DNA of 64,000 bases, taken from the NCBI GenBank assembly GCA_022508245.1, contig JAFLVO010000001.1, positions 372,001 to 436,000 on the forward strand, given 5' to 3'. A model generated the notes under the pieces. The model saw only the letters and a list, made by a program, of their open reading frames with translations. It had not been told where the DNA came from and made no database searches. The DNA is from Clostridiales bacterium (lineage in GTDB: Bacteria; Bacillota; Clostridia; Christensenellales; Borkfalkiaceae). Every line of letters starts with the position of its first letter. Position 1 is the stretch's first letter. This document shows positions 1 through 10,327 of this stretch, one piece after another. The position numbers and the translations under genes were made by a program.

Positions 1-35
1 TTTTGTAAAATTTTGCGAAAATAAGTGTTAAATTC

Positions 36-64
36 TTGCATTGTGAGAATTTATATGATATAAT
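36..64 (+). promoter_or_regulatory. Sigma-A promoter for the giant lipoprotein gene
   Basis: A -35 box TTGCAT (36-41) and a perfect -10 box TATAAT (59-64) are separated by 17 bp. They lie about 180 bp upstream of the start codon at 247, which implies a 5' leader of roughly 175 nt. I saw no riboswitch-like fold in that leader. A purine-rich ribosome-binding site (AAGGAG) precedes the start. Confidence 0.75.
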
Positions 65-246
65 CGACATAGCTACAATAGGCGGCTTATTGTAAAATGC
101 ATAAATGCGCTGTAAAATATTTAAGTTGAATTAAGCGTAAAGCCGTCGAAAAAGTCAAATTTTTATGCATAATTGGGGTTTTAAGGAAATTTACGTTCCC
201 GAAAGCTCTAAATTATAAAAAAATATAAAAAGGAGAAAAAAACAAC

Positions 247-3200
247 ATGAAAAAAGGCAGAAAAATTCTCATTGCCATACTCACTATGTTGTGCGTTGTT
301 GCGGCGGTACTAGGTATTGTCGGTTGCAAAGGAAGTTGCAACGACAACAAGAGCGGTGAGACCAAGTACGATGCTATTTACAATGCTTATGCTGAAGTGC
401 TTGGCAAAGAGGCAATGGGTCATGACGAATGGTATGTCGTTTACATGGACTCTATCGACGCTGCTGAGCTTGGCAAAGCGTACATTGTTGAATCCGCCGA
501 AGTAGTGACGGACGATGCGGACTATGTAGAGTTTGTTATAAGCGGCAAAATCTATCGTCTATCCTTGGAGGGAAGTGACTTTACCGAGTGTGTTGTGTTC
601 AACCTTAGCGTTAAGGATGAAGACGACGTAGCGCTCGGAAATACATACCTCGATATATATTACGAGAGCGAAGGAGAGAAAGTTGTTTGGCGTACGATCA
701 GAACGGACGCTACAACTGGCACCTTTGCATTGTATGTTCCCGCTAAGGAAACAAAGACTTTTGGTATTGCGGTCAGCACAAGAAACAATACCAACCATAC
801 ATTCGGTATCCCCGCTGGAGAGGAGCCTACGTTTACCCCTTCATCCCCCAAAGATATAGAGGTTGTACTTTACGATGCAACCACTTACATAATAAGAGTA
901 AATAACGTCCTCAATCGTCAGATGGCGGACGTTGCTGTCGGTATATTCTATAACGATGCAGACAACAAATCCGAAATCGCAGGCGGTGTAACCGATGCGA
1001 CCGGTACTCTTACATTATACTTTGTAAAGCAGGATACGCATTCGTATGTGGTTAAATTCCGCGATGTTCCCAATGCTATTCCCGAATATTTCTATAGCGA
1101 TCAGGAATCTTGGGATCTCAGTTTCGAGTCAAATGGTATCGGCCTTACCCTTATCACCCTTTCAAAGGGCGTTGAATACCACGATTACGATTTAGGCGTA
1201 TCCGGCAATCCCGGAAAGCAGCTTAACGTTAACGCCAAGTATGAGCCCGTTCCCGTTGATCTTACCCGCGGTATTACCGTTGAAGATTTGGAGAAGGACC
1301 AGAACGGCAACTACTCGTGGAACGGAAGTCCTTTATATGTTGCGCTCGGCAAGAGTATAGCGCGCAGTGCTGAAAAGTGGACCATACTCAAACTCCTTGA
1401 GGAAGACAACAAGTACTTCCTTGGTGTTGAACTGCACTACGACGACGAAACCAACCCCGAGCACGACGAGGGTATTGCAATCCTCGAAAACGTTTGGGAC
1501 CGTTATAATTATTATAAAATGCTTACGACCTACGGTGAACTCGCCAATTCAGACGGACTCTATGCTTTGAATAATGACCTGCTTAGGTTCGTAACTACCA
1601 ACGCAAAACTCTTCCCCGGCGCTGAAGAAGGCTCCGAGGACAACTGGTTACTTCCTGTAATGTACTATGATGGACCCAAGCTCGGTATAGGTGCAGAAGC
1701 TAAATACGAAAACTATCGGCTTACCCCATACAGCCAGGACCAGGATAGCATGCCTGTCAGAAGCGACATTCCCGCAGGATTCTATAGTCTCTCGGTTGAT
1801 ATCGGTGGCAAAACTGCACCCTCCGGCGAGACATATTCAGTTGTGGTAAACGGCTACAACTTCATGGTGAAGACTACAACTACAAGAGATCCTTACGGTA
1901 ACACCATTACCACCAGAGCGGCAATAATATATTTGAATGAAGGTACAACTTCAATTTTAGTTGCTCACCAAACAGTTAGTTCATATACTATTACCTGCGA
2001 GCTTAAATCACTTGGCGCAACGTACGTTCCCGAGCGAGTTGACACCAACGGCGAATATGTAATGCCGCTGTTCCCCAGCAGCTTTTTGCCTGGAAGTTAC
2101 AGCGATGCTCTGCCCATATTCACCAAGCTCTACCAGAGAAAATACTATAATTATACCACAGAGATACTTGAGCTTCCCGAGGGTGTGAATTCCATTACGG
2201 GTGTATTTTCCATATATAATGCAAACAATGCTGGTACGTTACAGAAGCAAGTACTTCAGGCCGGTAGCTCTTTGGAGTTGAATTGTTACGAAAAGAATAT
2301 GGATGAAACCAGAGTACCCAAGATGTTCTTTATGTATGACGACAAAGGTACCGGCGAAATTCTCTTCGTTAAAATTAAGATGACCTTCGTCAACAATAAG
2401 GTTAACGTAACGTACTCCGGCGGCGAAGGCGCTACAGGCTCGGTAGCTATGCACGAAGCAATGGATATAGGTGCCAGCATCACTCTTAACGCTAACGGCT
2501 TTACCAAAGCAGGCTACACGTTCGTTGGCTGGACTCTTGACGGCGTAACCATCTATAAGCCCGGCGCCATATACGTTATAGCAAGTAGCGAAGATGTCGA
2601 ATTTAAAGCAGTATGGAGAGAGGGCTCCAGCGATGTAGCTGAAGACACGCTCGGCGTAGGAGAGGACAACAAGCTCAATCTTACAATCGACGCCGATACT
2701 TTCACCGGAATTGAAATCAGCTTTACATCCGGTATTACGGCAACGAGGTACTTCCTCACCGTAGACTTCGGCGAAAGGAATCTTGGTAAACAGCTTAATC
2801 TTACCTTGCTTAACAACAGCGGTAACGTCACCAAGACTTCATTCCTTATGTATAGCGCAGCTAAGAGCGAAGAAGGTCACAACGTTTATATCGTATACTT
2901 CAATAAAGCTGCAGCCGATGTAAAATTTGCTATTTCCTTGGCTGAATGTAGCGGAACTATTCAAGCAGAATTCTTGCTTACGGCATACGATTTTGATGTT
3001 GAACTCACTGTAGGTGAGACAGTCGAAGCTCCTTTAAGCCTTTATTCTGAAACATATTCTACCGGGTTCCGTGTAAAATACGGTGAAGACATTACGGCAA
3101 GCACGTACTACAGAATGTATATTACCAATACTACTGAAATTACGATGACTATTCAGGCGTATAGGCAATCGACCAGCTATTCACCTACTTTGACCCTTAA

Positions 3201-6200
3201 ACCCGGCGAAACCGGAGTAGTAACCGTCCAGTCATATTCGACACTTACCAATCCGAACTATTATTTCTGGCTGAAGGGTTATTCCGGTAAATCATCTACA
3301 ACATACTACGCAACGGTAAACGTAAGGCTTGAAATTGCAAATACCGTAACCTATCAAAAGGGTACAACCGATACGACGACCGGCAATTTACCTTCAACAG
3401 AAAGATATGCAAAGGGAGAATCGGTTACTATTACCTCGAACACCCTTACAAGAGTTGACTATGAGTTCATGGGTTGGACTACGGACGGCGAATCCGAATA
3501 CGACGCAACCAAGACCTACCTGCATGCCGGCGATAAATATGAAATGGGCGAAGAGGCAGTAGTCTTCACGGCAGTATGGCGCGCTCTCGTATACGGTAGG
3601 GCTTCCCTCGGTATCGGTGATGGAGCCAAAGCTTCTCTTACAATCGATCCCGAGATGTATGACAGCTACCAGCTTGACTTCTTAAGAGAGGTAAGCGCTG
3701 GCAACTATAAGCTCACTGCAGAATTCAACAGCTACATGGGCGAGTGCATACTGCTCACAATCGGCAGCAGCTCAACTGCATACCTTGTAACCAATAGCGC
3801 TCTCACAAGCGAAGGTAAGTACGTATACATAGCTGTAATGGCTATTACCGATAACGATATCTACATTCACTTCAGTGTTGATACCGTAACAAGCGCACAG
3901 GCAACCTTCAAGCTTGAAAGTTACGAGCAGGCAACTATTGAGGCTAACGGTAACTTCATTGATGTCGTATTTAATCCCTATAATACGTCAAACAAAATAG
4001 TTATCCCTGTCGGTGACTCGATTGATGCGCGCTACTATAAGCTGTATTTTAAGACAGAACTCATCGAGGGTAGCGTATTCCCTTCCATGGACTTCTGGTA
4101 CAGCTCTTCATCTTCTTATCGTATAACCTCAATTACAGATAACGTATTCTCCGTTGGTTACAATATCAATGTACCCGCAGGCGTTACCGAGTTCTATCTC
4201 ATAGGCTACTCGTCATCATATAATTACTACATGGCAGCTTTCTCGATAAAGCTTGAAAAGCTGTACTCCGCAACCTACACGGGCGGCGAGGGTGCAACCG
4301 GCACTGCTCCTTTATCACAGATCCACATGCTTCCCGGTGATGTATTTGCAGTTGCTTACAACAGCTTCACTAAGACCAACTGCGACTTCCTCGGCTGGAA
4401 GAATCTTGCCGACGCAGAGGATACCAAGCTTTATCAGCCCGGCGAAATTATTACCGTAACCGATAAAGACTATAAGTTCGAAGCTCAGTGGACAGTAGAT
4501 CCCAATGCAGGTGAAGGCGGCGATCCCTCCGAGCCTACCGTAAACGTAGTGGAAGATAAGCTTACCGCAAGTAGCGGTTTAACTGTTGATCTCAATCCCG
4601 AGTACGACTTAATTACCGTTGAACTTGACGATTCCGTTACAGTCCCTCTCGGCTACAAGGTAGAGGCAGACTTCGGTGCAAAGAACATCGGCAACGAGTT
4701 TATAGTTACCGTAGGCGACGCAACACTGTACCTTGCACGCGGTCTCGGCGCTAACCCTACGGATGACACTAATATCTATGTCGGTTGGGTTTATATCACA
4801 GCTGCAAGAAAGTCCTTAACCTTCTCCACAAGCTATGTTGACGAGAGTACCCAATTCACGCTTGCAATCACTTCATTGACAAAAGCAAACGCCACTTTCG
4901 TAGGCACTGCTGAACTCAACAAGGCATACATTGATATACCTGTCGGCGCTTATGGCGAAGGTGCTGCCACAACAGCTTTCCGTTTCGGTGTCACCACACG
5001 TTTCTCAACCTATTATCTGCAGATAGTAAACCTTACTTCCGTGGGTTCAATGGATATATACGTAAAGGGTGGTACCGCTTCATATCCCGATACCAAGGGT
5101 AGCACTACAACGACTCTCAATGCAGGTATTACCGAATATGCGTTGTCTACGATTTACAGTAGAATCGGTGACAGTAATGCAAGCAGATTGTCGTTCTATG
5201 GCAACAACTCAAGCATACAGAAAACCTACTTCACCGTATCTGTCAAACTTTACTCTAACGTAACTCTTTCGTATAACAAGAACGCAGAGGATGCAACGGG
5301 CAACGTGAGCAGTCAAACTGTTCCCGGAGGCTCCAATGCGACTCTTGCAGAATGTGGATTCGTAAGACCCGGCTACTCGTTCATCGGATGGGCAACTGTG
5401 GCGACGCCCGGCGATGAGGATACCATCTATCAGCCCGGCGAACAGATTCTGGTAGATGCTAACAAAACGATGTACGCTCAGTGGCGTGCCGACGATGTAA
5501 GCGAATCGGAACAGCAGCTCGGCTTGGGCGCAGATGGCAAGGTATCAGACATTGCAGTTAATCTGAATACAGCTGATGCAGTGGCGATTCCTTTCTCGGC
5601 ACCTAGCGGCGCATACGTAATAACCGCGGTGCTCGACACTAATCTTGGTAACACATTCTACGTATCCGTTGGAATGAAGAAAGTGAAGAATGTAATGCTT
5701 GAAATTGACGAAGACGCAAGCACAACCGGCAGGTTCGTGTACGTAGGCTACCTTAGCAAGCAAGAGGACGATGAAGCTCTGCAAATCCCTCAAAGCCTCA
5801 ACGGCAAAATAGAGGTTACTATAATCGAAATGTCGCTCAGTGAGTACACGACTCCCACAATCAAGGCAGACGGCGAGTTTGTGAAGGTAGTTCTCAATTC
5901 AAGCGATATAAGCGATACCAGCGAATCTCGCTTCATGGTAAATCTTGATCCTTCGGATATTTATGATGCAGATCACCACTACATAATCTACCTTAAGAAA
6001 GGCGATAATTACGATGTAGCACCTTCTGTAGGTGTTTATCTGGGTGGCTTTAATAACGGGTTTAGGTGGCCTACAGTGTACGGCGATCCTTACGTTGATG
6101 GTTACAGAGATTGTAGCTACTCCGGTAACAGCCTTACGATGATGTTATACAGCAGCACTAACGGTTCACCTTCCGGTACGTACTACGTAGCTCTTAAGGC

Positions 6201-7200
6201 ACTCTACAACGTAACGTATGTTCCCGGTGTTGCCGCCGATGATGACGTTCCCGTAACAGGCTCAACAATCTACCCGCAGAACTATCTCGACCCTAATGAG
6301 GTAATATTCCTCAGAGATAACTACGCCTTTGAGAGAAATAGTTATGCATTCATCGGCTGGACTCTCGACGGCGGCGAAACAGTATATCAGCCCGGCGACA
6401 AGTATACAGTTAACGGTGATGCAGTATTCTCCGCAGTATGGACGTCAACATCAGAAACCTTCAGCGGAACCACCCTCGGTCTCGGTGAAGAGAACAAGGT
6501 AACGGGCATCAAGCTCAATCCTACGGAAAATACCGACGTAACTATTGATTTGGTTGAATTTGCAAAGGCTTACAATTACTACTATCTGACGCTTGACATC
6601 TCCGAAGATTACGGCGACAACTTCCTTATCACTCTCAACTATGCTACAAGGATATTCCTCAATCATAAGGCAGAGCTTGATACAGAAGGCCACTATATCT
6701 ATGGCGGTTTCATTCCCACAATTCTTAGCCACACTCCAGGCAACAATTCATTAATTCCCGATGTAGTAGCTACAACCCTGCAGCTTACCACATACGACAA
6801 GAGCCGTCCCGCGGCTACCGTATATGAGATTAAGTTGGAAGAGAAGGTTCAGCAGCTCAGCAACATGAATCATGACACGGTTGAAATATTTGTACCTACA
6901 CGTACGATGGTCAACAGTATGACAACCTCGTACACAATCAGTCATAAGATTAATCTGAACACCCGTACCTTCTTAAGCGGTGATTACAACATCTGGTTGT
7001 CTACCAAGGCTCCCGTAGCTGGATGCTCTGGCAGCTTCATGAGTTTCCACTATGATAACAGTAGTTATAATGGTTATAATGAGCGGAAGATCAATATGGA
7101 AGAGCCCATGGTCTCCCAAATCTCTGGAACCGTATCATGCGTGAGTGACTCATATGTAGGCTACGGATTCACAATTGTCCTTACTGTTGAACACCTGTAA
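247..7200 (+). CDS. Giant cell-surface lipoprotein with five InlB B-repeat modules
   Basis: This 2,317-residue protein starts with a basic N-terminus, a hydrophobic stretch and a lipobox ending in GIVGC, so it should be lipid-anchored on the outer face of the membrane. InlB B-repeat (Listeria-Bacteroides repeat) domains, each with a GW motif and a closing (A/Q)W, lie near residues 719-793, 1033-1112, 1340-1418, 1671-1746 and 1989-2065. Between them are similar ~240-residue beta-rich segments that begin with motifs such as LGLGEDNK or LGIGDGAK, so the protein is a tandem array of ~305-330 residue compound modules. The first ~700 residues are different. It has no LPXTG signal; anchoring is by lipid only. 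Such repeats are known from adhesins and internalin-like surface proteins; the ligand here is unknown. The monocistronic unit has its own promoter and terminator. Confidence 0.85.
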   Translation: MKKGRKILIAILTMLCVVAAVLGIVGCKGSCNDNKSGETKYDAIYNAYAEVLGKEAMGHDEWYVVYMDSIDAAELGKAYIVESAEVVTDDADYVEFVISGKIYRLSLEGSDFTECVVFNLSVKDEDDVALGNTYLDIYYESEGEKVVWRTIRTDATTGTFALYVPAKETKTFGIAVSTRNNTNHTFGIPAGEEPTFTPSSPKDIEVVLYDATTYIIRVNNVLNRQMADVAVGIFYNDADNKSEIAGGVTDATGTLTLYFVKQDTHSYVVKFRDVPNAIPEYFYSDQESWDLSFESNGIGLTLITLSKGVEYHDYDLGVSGNPGKQLNVNAKYEPVPVDLTRGITVEDLEKDQNGNYSWNGSPLYVALGKSIARSAEKWTILKLLEEDNKYFLGVELHYDDETNPEHDEGIAILENVWDRYNYYKMLTTYGELANSDGLYALNNDLLRFVTTNAKLFPGAEEGSEDNWLLPVMYYDGPKLGIGAEAKYENYRLTPYSQDQDSMPVRSDIPAGFYSLSVDIGGKTAPSGETYSVVVNGYNFMVKTTTTRDPYGNTITTRAAIIYLNEGTTSILVAHQTVSSYTITCELKSLGATYVPERVDTNGEYVMPLFPSSFLPGSYSDALPIFTKLYQRKYYNYTTEILELPEGVNSITGVFSIYNANNAGTLQKQVLQAGSSLELNCYEKNMDETRVPKMFFMYDDKGTGEILFVKIKMTFVNNKVNVTYSGGEGATGSVAMHEAMDIGASITLNANGFTKAGYTFVGWTLDGVTIYKPGAIYVIASSEDVEFKAVWREGSSDVAEDTLGVGEDNKLNLTIDADTFTGIEISFTSGITATRYFLTVDFGERNLGKQLNLTLLNNSGNVTKTSFLMYSAAKSEEGHNVYIVYFNKAAADVKFAISLAECSGTIQAEFLLTAYDFDVELTVGETVEAPLSLYSETYSTGFRVKYGEDITASTYYRMYITNTTEITMTIQAYRQSTSYSPTLTLKPGETGVVTVQSYSTLTNPNYYFWLKGYSGKSSTTYYATVNVRLEIANTVTYQKGTTDTTTGNLPSTERYAKGESVTITSNTLTRVDYEFMGWTTDGESEYDATKTYLHAGDKYEMGEEAVVFTAVWRALVYGRASLGIGDGAKASLTIDPEMYDSYQLDFLREVSAGNYKLTAEFNSYMGECILLTIGSSSTAYLVTNSALTSEGKYVYIAVMAITDNDIYIHFSVDTVTSAQATFKLESYEQATIEANGNFIDVVFNPYNTSNKIVIPVGDSIDARYYKLYFKTELIEGSVFPSMDFWYSSSSSYRITSITDNVFSVGYNINVPAGVTEFYLIGYSSSYNYYMAAFSIKLEKLYSATYTGGEGATGTAPLSQIHMLPGDVFAVAYNSFTKTNCDFLGWKNLADAEDTKLYQPGEIITVTDKDYKFEAQWTVDPNAGEGGDPSEPTVNVVEDKLTASSGLTVDLNPEYDLITVELDDSVTVPLGYKVEADFGAKNIGNEFIVTVGDATLYLARGLGANPTDDTNIYVGWVYITAARKSLTFSTSYVDESTQFTLAITSLTKANATFVGTAELNKAYIDIPVGAYGEGAATTAFRFGVTTRFSTYYLQIVNLTSVGSMDIYVKGGTASYPDTKGSTTTTLNAGITEYALSTIYSRIGDSNASRLSFYGNNSSIQKTYFTVSVKLYSNVTLSYNKNAEDATGNVSSQTVPGGSNATLAECGFVRPGYSFIGWATVATPGDEDTIYQPGEQILVDANKTMYAQWRADDVSESEQQLGLGADGKVSDIAVNLNTADAVAIPFSAPSGAYVITAVLDTNLGNTFYVSVGMKKVKNVMLEIDEDASTTGRFVYVGYLSKQEDDEALQIPQSLNGKIEVTIIEMSLSEYTTPTIKADGEFVKVVLNSSDISDTSESRFMVNLDPSDIYDADHHYIIYLKKGDNYDVAPSVGVYLGGFNNGFRWPTVYGDPYVDGYRDCSYSGNSLTMMLYSSTNGSPSGTYYVALKALYNVTYVPGVAADDDVPVTGSTIYPQNYLDPNEVIFLRDNYAFERNSYAFIGWTLDGGETVYQPGDKYTVNGDAVFSAVWTSTSETFSGTTLGLGEENKVTGIKLNPTENTDVTIDLVEFAKAYNYYYLTLDISEDYGDNFLITLNYATRIFLNHKAELDTEGHYIYGGFIPTILSHTPGNNSLIPDVVATTLQLTTYDKSRPAATVYEIKLEEKVQQLSNMNHDTVEIFVPTRTMVNSMTTSYTISHKINLNTRTFLSGDYNIWLSTKAPVAGCSGSFMSFHYDNSSYNGYNERKINMEEPMVSQISGTVSCVSDSYVGYGFTIVLTVEHL

Positions 7201-7237
7201 GCTGAACGTTTAAACAATGTACTGTAACAATTAAATT

Positions 7238-7270
7238 CCCGCCCCCTCGGCTTCGAGGGGGCGGGTTACT
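7238..7270 (+). terminator. Rho-independent terminator after the giant lipoprotein gene
   Basis: A GC-rich hairpin (arm CCCGCCCCCTCG) at 7238-7265 starts 37 nt after the stop codon. The following tract is only moderately T-rich, so the hairpin itself is strong but the U-tract is weak. Confidence 0.65.
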
Positions 7271-7304
7271 TATAGTGCAAATCGGAAAAATTAGTCTATT
7301 TTAG

Positions 7305-7333
7305 TTGCGGGGTTTTAAAATATATGCTATAAT
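7305..7333 (+). promoter_or_regulatory. Sigma-A promoter for the fibronectin-like lipoprotein gene
   Basis: A -35 box TTGCGG (7305-7310) and a -10 box TATAAT (7328-7333) are 17 bp apart, about 40 bp upstream of the start at 7374. It shows that the longer in-frame start at 7305 lies inside the promoter and cannot be used. Confidence 0.75.
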
Positions 7334-7373
7334 ACGTACAACTCCAACAAGCAAGTCTATAAGGAAGTCAATT

Positions 7374-8807
7374 ATGAAAATTAAAAAATTTTTCTTATCC
7401 TTGGTAAGTATTGTTTGCGTTTTTGCAATCGCATTTGGATTTACTGCATGCCGTGATGATGCAAGCAATTCTTCGCCCCTCGCTGCTCCCGTACTTTTAA
7501 TTAGCGATAGTGGCTTTTTGAGCTGGGCAAAAGTAGAGAACGCCGACAGCTACGAAATTTATGAGAACGGAATAAGCATAATAATTCAGTCGGAAAACTA
7601 TTACGAAATAACGCAGACTGAACCTGGCACATATGTTTATAAAGTCAGGGCACTTAGCTCGAATAAGGCGTATTCAACCAGTTCTTTCTCAAATGAGAGG
7701 AGCTACACTGTCTATGGCGATAAGATTGAACTCCAAGCACCCGTAATTACAATTTCTGAGGAGGCCGTCATAAGCTGGGAGCCGATTGATCACGCCGACG
7801 GTTATGAAATTTATGAGGACAGCAATCTTATTGATACAGTTGATTCTAATTCTTACCTTATCAATAGCATTCCAGGGCTTCACGTGTATACCGTCAAGGC
7901 AATCAGCTCTGATCCAGCATATTCAACCAGCAAATCCTCAGCTCCTTGTGTATTCAATGTGCCGTTAAGGGTTACAATCGGTATCCTTTTCCCCGCGGAC
8001 TATCCCCAGGAAGAGGTAACAGTGGGACTCTATAACGGTGAAACCAAAGTGATTGACAAGCGAATCAACGCTACGCCAAACGACTACGCCACCGTAATGT
8101 TGTTAGCGCAAGACGGAACATATACTGTCAAGGTCACTGATCTTGCTGCCGACTATATTACAGGCAAGATTTCCGTTTCCGCAACGAACAATGTCGGCGT
8201 CATAACGATTGTCAAAGAGGATAATGTTTTCGTTTTGGGAGAAAATACCGTTACGATAGCTGAAACCTACAGTAGCGTGCAAAAGGCTTTTATAGCAACC
8301 GATGCCGGCAGATTTACAATTTCCGTTGACGGAAGCAAGAAAATGTCTATTGAAATCAATAACAGGACGATTATCGATTCCTCTAAAAATTCTGAAGGCG
8401 TATTTACAGCGAAAGAGGGAGAACTCGTTCTAATAAACGTTGTAGCTTCAGGTAGCGATACAGGCGAGTTTACGTTTACCATTACAGAAGGCGGAGAAGT
8501 AAGCGGTGAAAAACAGTATATAAAGGTTGGAAGAGGGTACGGCGACGTGGAAAACGTTATTGAAGATTCCGGCACACTATACTTTAATGTTGTCGAGCCG
8601 GCTACCTTTACTTTCCAGTTCCCTATCATGAATATGTTCGGTGTTACGGTTACATTTACAATAAACGGCGTTAACTATGTATTTGATGACAGCACCTCAT
8701 TTATAAATGATATTACTTTTGATGAAGGCGAAGACATCGAAATTGAGGTAACCGTCTCCACCCCCGGGTCATATATATTATTTGTATTCTATTCTTTGGA
8801 AAGCTAG
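7374..8807 (+). CDS. Lipoprotein with two fibronectin type III-like repeats
   Basis: The start at 7374 is chosen because an AAGGAAG ribosome-binding site precedes it and a promoter overlaps the longer frame. The 477-residue product has a signal peptide with lipobox FTAC. Two ~85-residue repeats follow (roughly residues 35-110 and 120-200): each starts with AP(V), contains W followed by A(D)xYEIYE and ends in YSTS, the look of fibronectin type III-like beta sandwiches. The remaining two thirds is beta-rich without a family I recognise. A surface binding role is inferred. It stands alone between its own promoter and a terminator, next to other surface lipoproteins. Confidence 0.75.
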   Translation: MKIKKFFLSLVSIVCVFAIAFGFTACRDDASNSSPLAAPVLLISDSGFLSWAKVENADSYEIYENGISIIIQSENYYEITQTEPGTYVYKVRALSSNKAYSTSSFSNERSYTVYGDKIELQAPVITISEEAVISWEPIDHADGYEIYEDSNLIDTVDSNSYLINSIPGLHVYTVKAISSDPAYSTSKSSAPCVFNVPLRVTIGILFPADYPQEEVTVGLYNGETKVIDKRINATPNDYATVMLLAQDGTYTVKVTDLAADYITGKISVSATNNVGVITIVKEDNVFVLGENTVTIAETYSSVQKAFIATDAGRFTISVDGSKKMSIEINNRTIIDSSKNSEGVFTAKEGELVLINVVASGSDTGEFTFTITEGGEVSGEKQYIKVGRGYGDVENVIEDSGTLYFNVVEPATFTFQFPIMNMFGVTVTFTINGVNYVFDDSTSFINDITFDEGEDIEIEVTVSTPGSYILFVFYSLES

Positions 8808-8839
8808 TTTTGATATCTAATGACGCTATATTTTTTAAA

Positions 8840-8878
8840 ATAAACGGCGCGGCGAAATTACACCGCGCCGTTTATATT
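8840..8878 (+). terminator. Terminator after the fibronectin-like lipoprotein gene
   Basis: A 13-bp stem ATAAACGGCGCGG with its complement closes an 11-nt loop and is followed by a short T-rich tail. The outer A/T pairs make it roughly symmetrical. Confidence 0.75.
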
Positions 8879-8947
8879 TGACTGTAGAAACGCACAAATT
8901 ATTTTATAACCTTTTTTTGGAAATATGATAATATTTTTAATTTTTAC

Positions 8948-8976
8948 TTGATAAATTGTTAGTCTTATGTTAGAAT
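8948..8976 (+). promoter_or_regulatory. Promoter for the MoxR/VWA operon
   Basis: A -35 box TTGATA (8948-8953) and a -10 box TAGAAT (8971-8976) with a 17-bp spacer lie 118 bp upstream of the first gene of the operon. No other promoter or terminator of comparable quality was seen before 20,084, so the seven following genes are probably one transcript. Confidence 0.6.
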
Positions 8977-9094
8977 ATATATGTATAAATGATAATAGAC
9001 GTATTATTTTAATTTATAGTTTTATTAAATAATGCATTATGCATTTTTTTATGTTAATAAATGGGGAAAAACTCTTCTTTCAAGGAGTATTTAT

Positions 9095-10327
9095 ATGAGA
9101 AAATTGATTGTCGGTTTACTTGTTTTGGTTTGCACGGCATGCGGTGCACTTTTTATTGCCGCTTGTGCTTACGAAGAAACTGAACATAACTGGTCCACTA
9201 AGTGGTCCAATAATGATAGAAACCACTGGCGCGAATGCCTTGATGATGATTGCAGTTTGCGTACAGATCTTTCCGCCCACGACTGGGTGCTTTCAGAGCT
9301 TATTGCCGACCCTACCTGCGATCAGCCCGGTAGCGGTGCATATGAATGCTCGGTTTGCAAAAGAAAAAAAGATGACGTGGTTCCCGCTACAGGCGAGCAT
9401 ATTTGGCGAGAGTTCCAAAGCCGTGCGCCCAGTTGCTGGCTGGACGGCTATACAATTCGTCAGTGCGCACTGTGCCTCAAAGAAGAAAGCACCATACTTC
9501 CCGCCACGGGTGAGCACGACTTCGACCAGAATACATGGGTGGGTAGCTCCCTCGGACACTATCACCCTTGCAAACAGGCTTCAAATGGCTGCGGGGCAGT
9601 TACCCAACTTGACTTTCACGTTAAAAGCGAAACTCCGTCAAAGACGGTTCCCGCAGGCAAGTATACGGACGGCAGAGTAATTTATAACTGTACGCTCTGC
9701 GACTACGAGGTCGATTATGATATTCTGCCAGCAACGGCAACGCCCGTATCGCTTGAGCCTCATTTTGTACCAAACTACGATCCTTTCGAGGGTGCTCCAG
9801 GTATACCCCCGATGGAAGTATGGTGGAAACCAGGCGAGCCCGAGGCTGTTGTAACTTATGACGAGGCAACGGGAGAGTACTACGCTACACTCTATCAGGA
9901 CAGCGGTTTCGGTTCGCCTCCCACGTATCCCTACGAGTTAAAATTTAAGGGTATTAGCCAATCAGGAGAAACTACTGACATAGAAATTTGGTCATACGGC
10001 TCCACTCACGGCATAAATGTGTATTTATACAACGCAGATTATGAAAGTAAATCGCCAATTACCTGGGAGGGAACAAATCTAAACTATACTTACACGAATG
10101 ATGGTGGCGGTAAATTACGTATTAGAGACGAAGGTACCTATACACTGAAATTTGTATATGAAATAGGAGATGTGGACAGAGAAAGCGTAGTCGAAAAGTG
10201 CGAAGTAACGGTGCATGTTACAGTAGTGCCCTATCCAGATGAGCCTATGGCAAGCGGATATATTGCTCTTGTACTCGATACGACTCCCGTATTGTACATT
10301 GATTCGAGGAGAAATTATGTCGCCTGA
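9095..10327 (+). CDS. Lipoprotein with repeated CxxC / ATGEH motifs
   Basis: The start at 9095 is supported by an AAGGAG ribosome-binding site and gives a signal peptide with lipobox FIAAC; the 21 extra upstream residues would spoil it. The mature part carries three or four degenerate repeats, each with a CxxC pair (ECSVC, QCALC, NCTLC) and a following PATGEH-type tail. Such repeats are common in clostridial surface proteins and may bind metal or be structural; the function is not known. The C-terminal ~150 residues look like a beta-rich domain. The stop codon overlaps the next gene by 11 bp, so it belongs to the MoxR/VWA operon. Confidence 0.7.
   Translation: MRKLIVGLLVLVCTACGALFIAACAYEETEHNWSTKWSNNDRNHWRECLDDDCSLRTDLSAHDWVLSELIADPTCDQPGSGAYECSVCKRKKDDVVPATGEHIWREFQSRAPSCWLDGYTIRQCALCLKEESTILPATGEHDFDQNTWVGSSLGHYHPCKQASNGCGAVTQLDFHVKSETPSKTVPAGKYTDGRVIYNCTLCDYEVDYDILPATATPVSLEPHFVPNYDPFEGAPGIPPMEVWWKPGEPEAVVTYDEATGEYYATLYQDSGFGSPPTYPYELKFKGISQSGETTDIEIWSYGSTHGINVYLYNADYESKSPITWEGTNLNYTYTNDGGGKLRIRDEGTYTLKFVYEIGDVDRESVVEKCEVTVHVTVVPYPDEPMASGYIALVLDTTPVLYIDSRRNYVA

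Noticed and set aside
9108-9680. 190-codon plus-strand frame inside the Cys-pair lipoprotein gene
   Set aside because: It overlaps a gene with a clear signal peptide and conserved Cys pairs in another frame and has no start signals.
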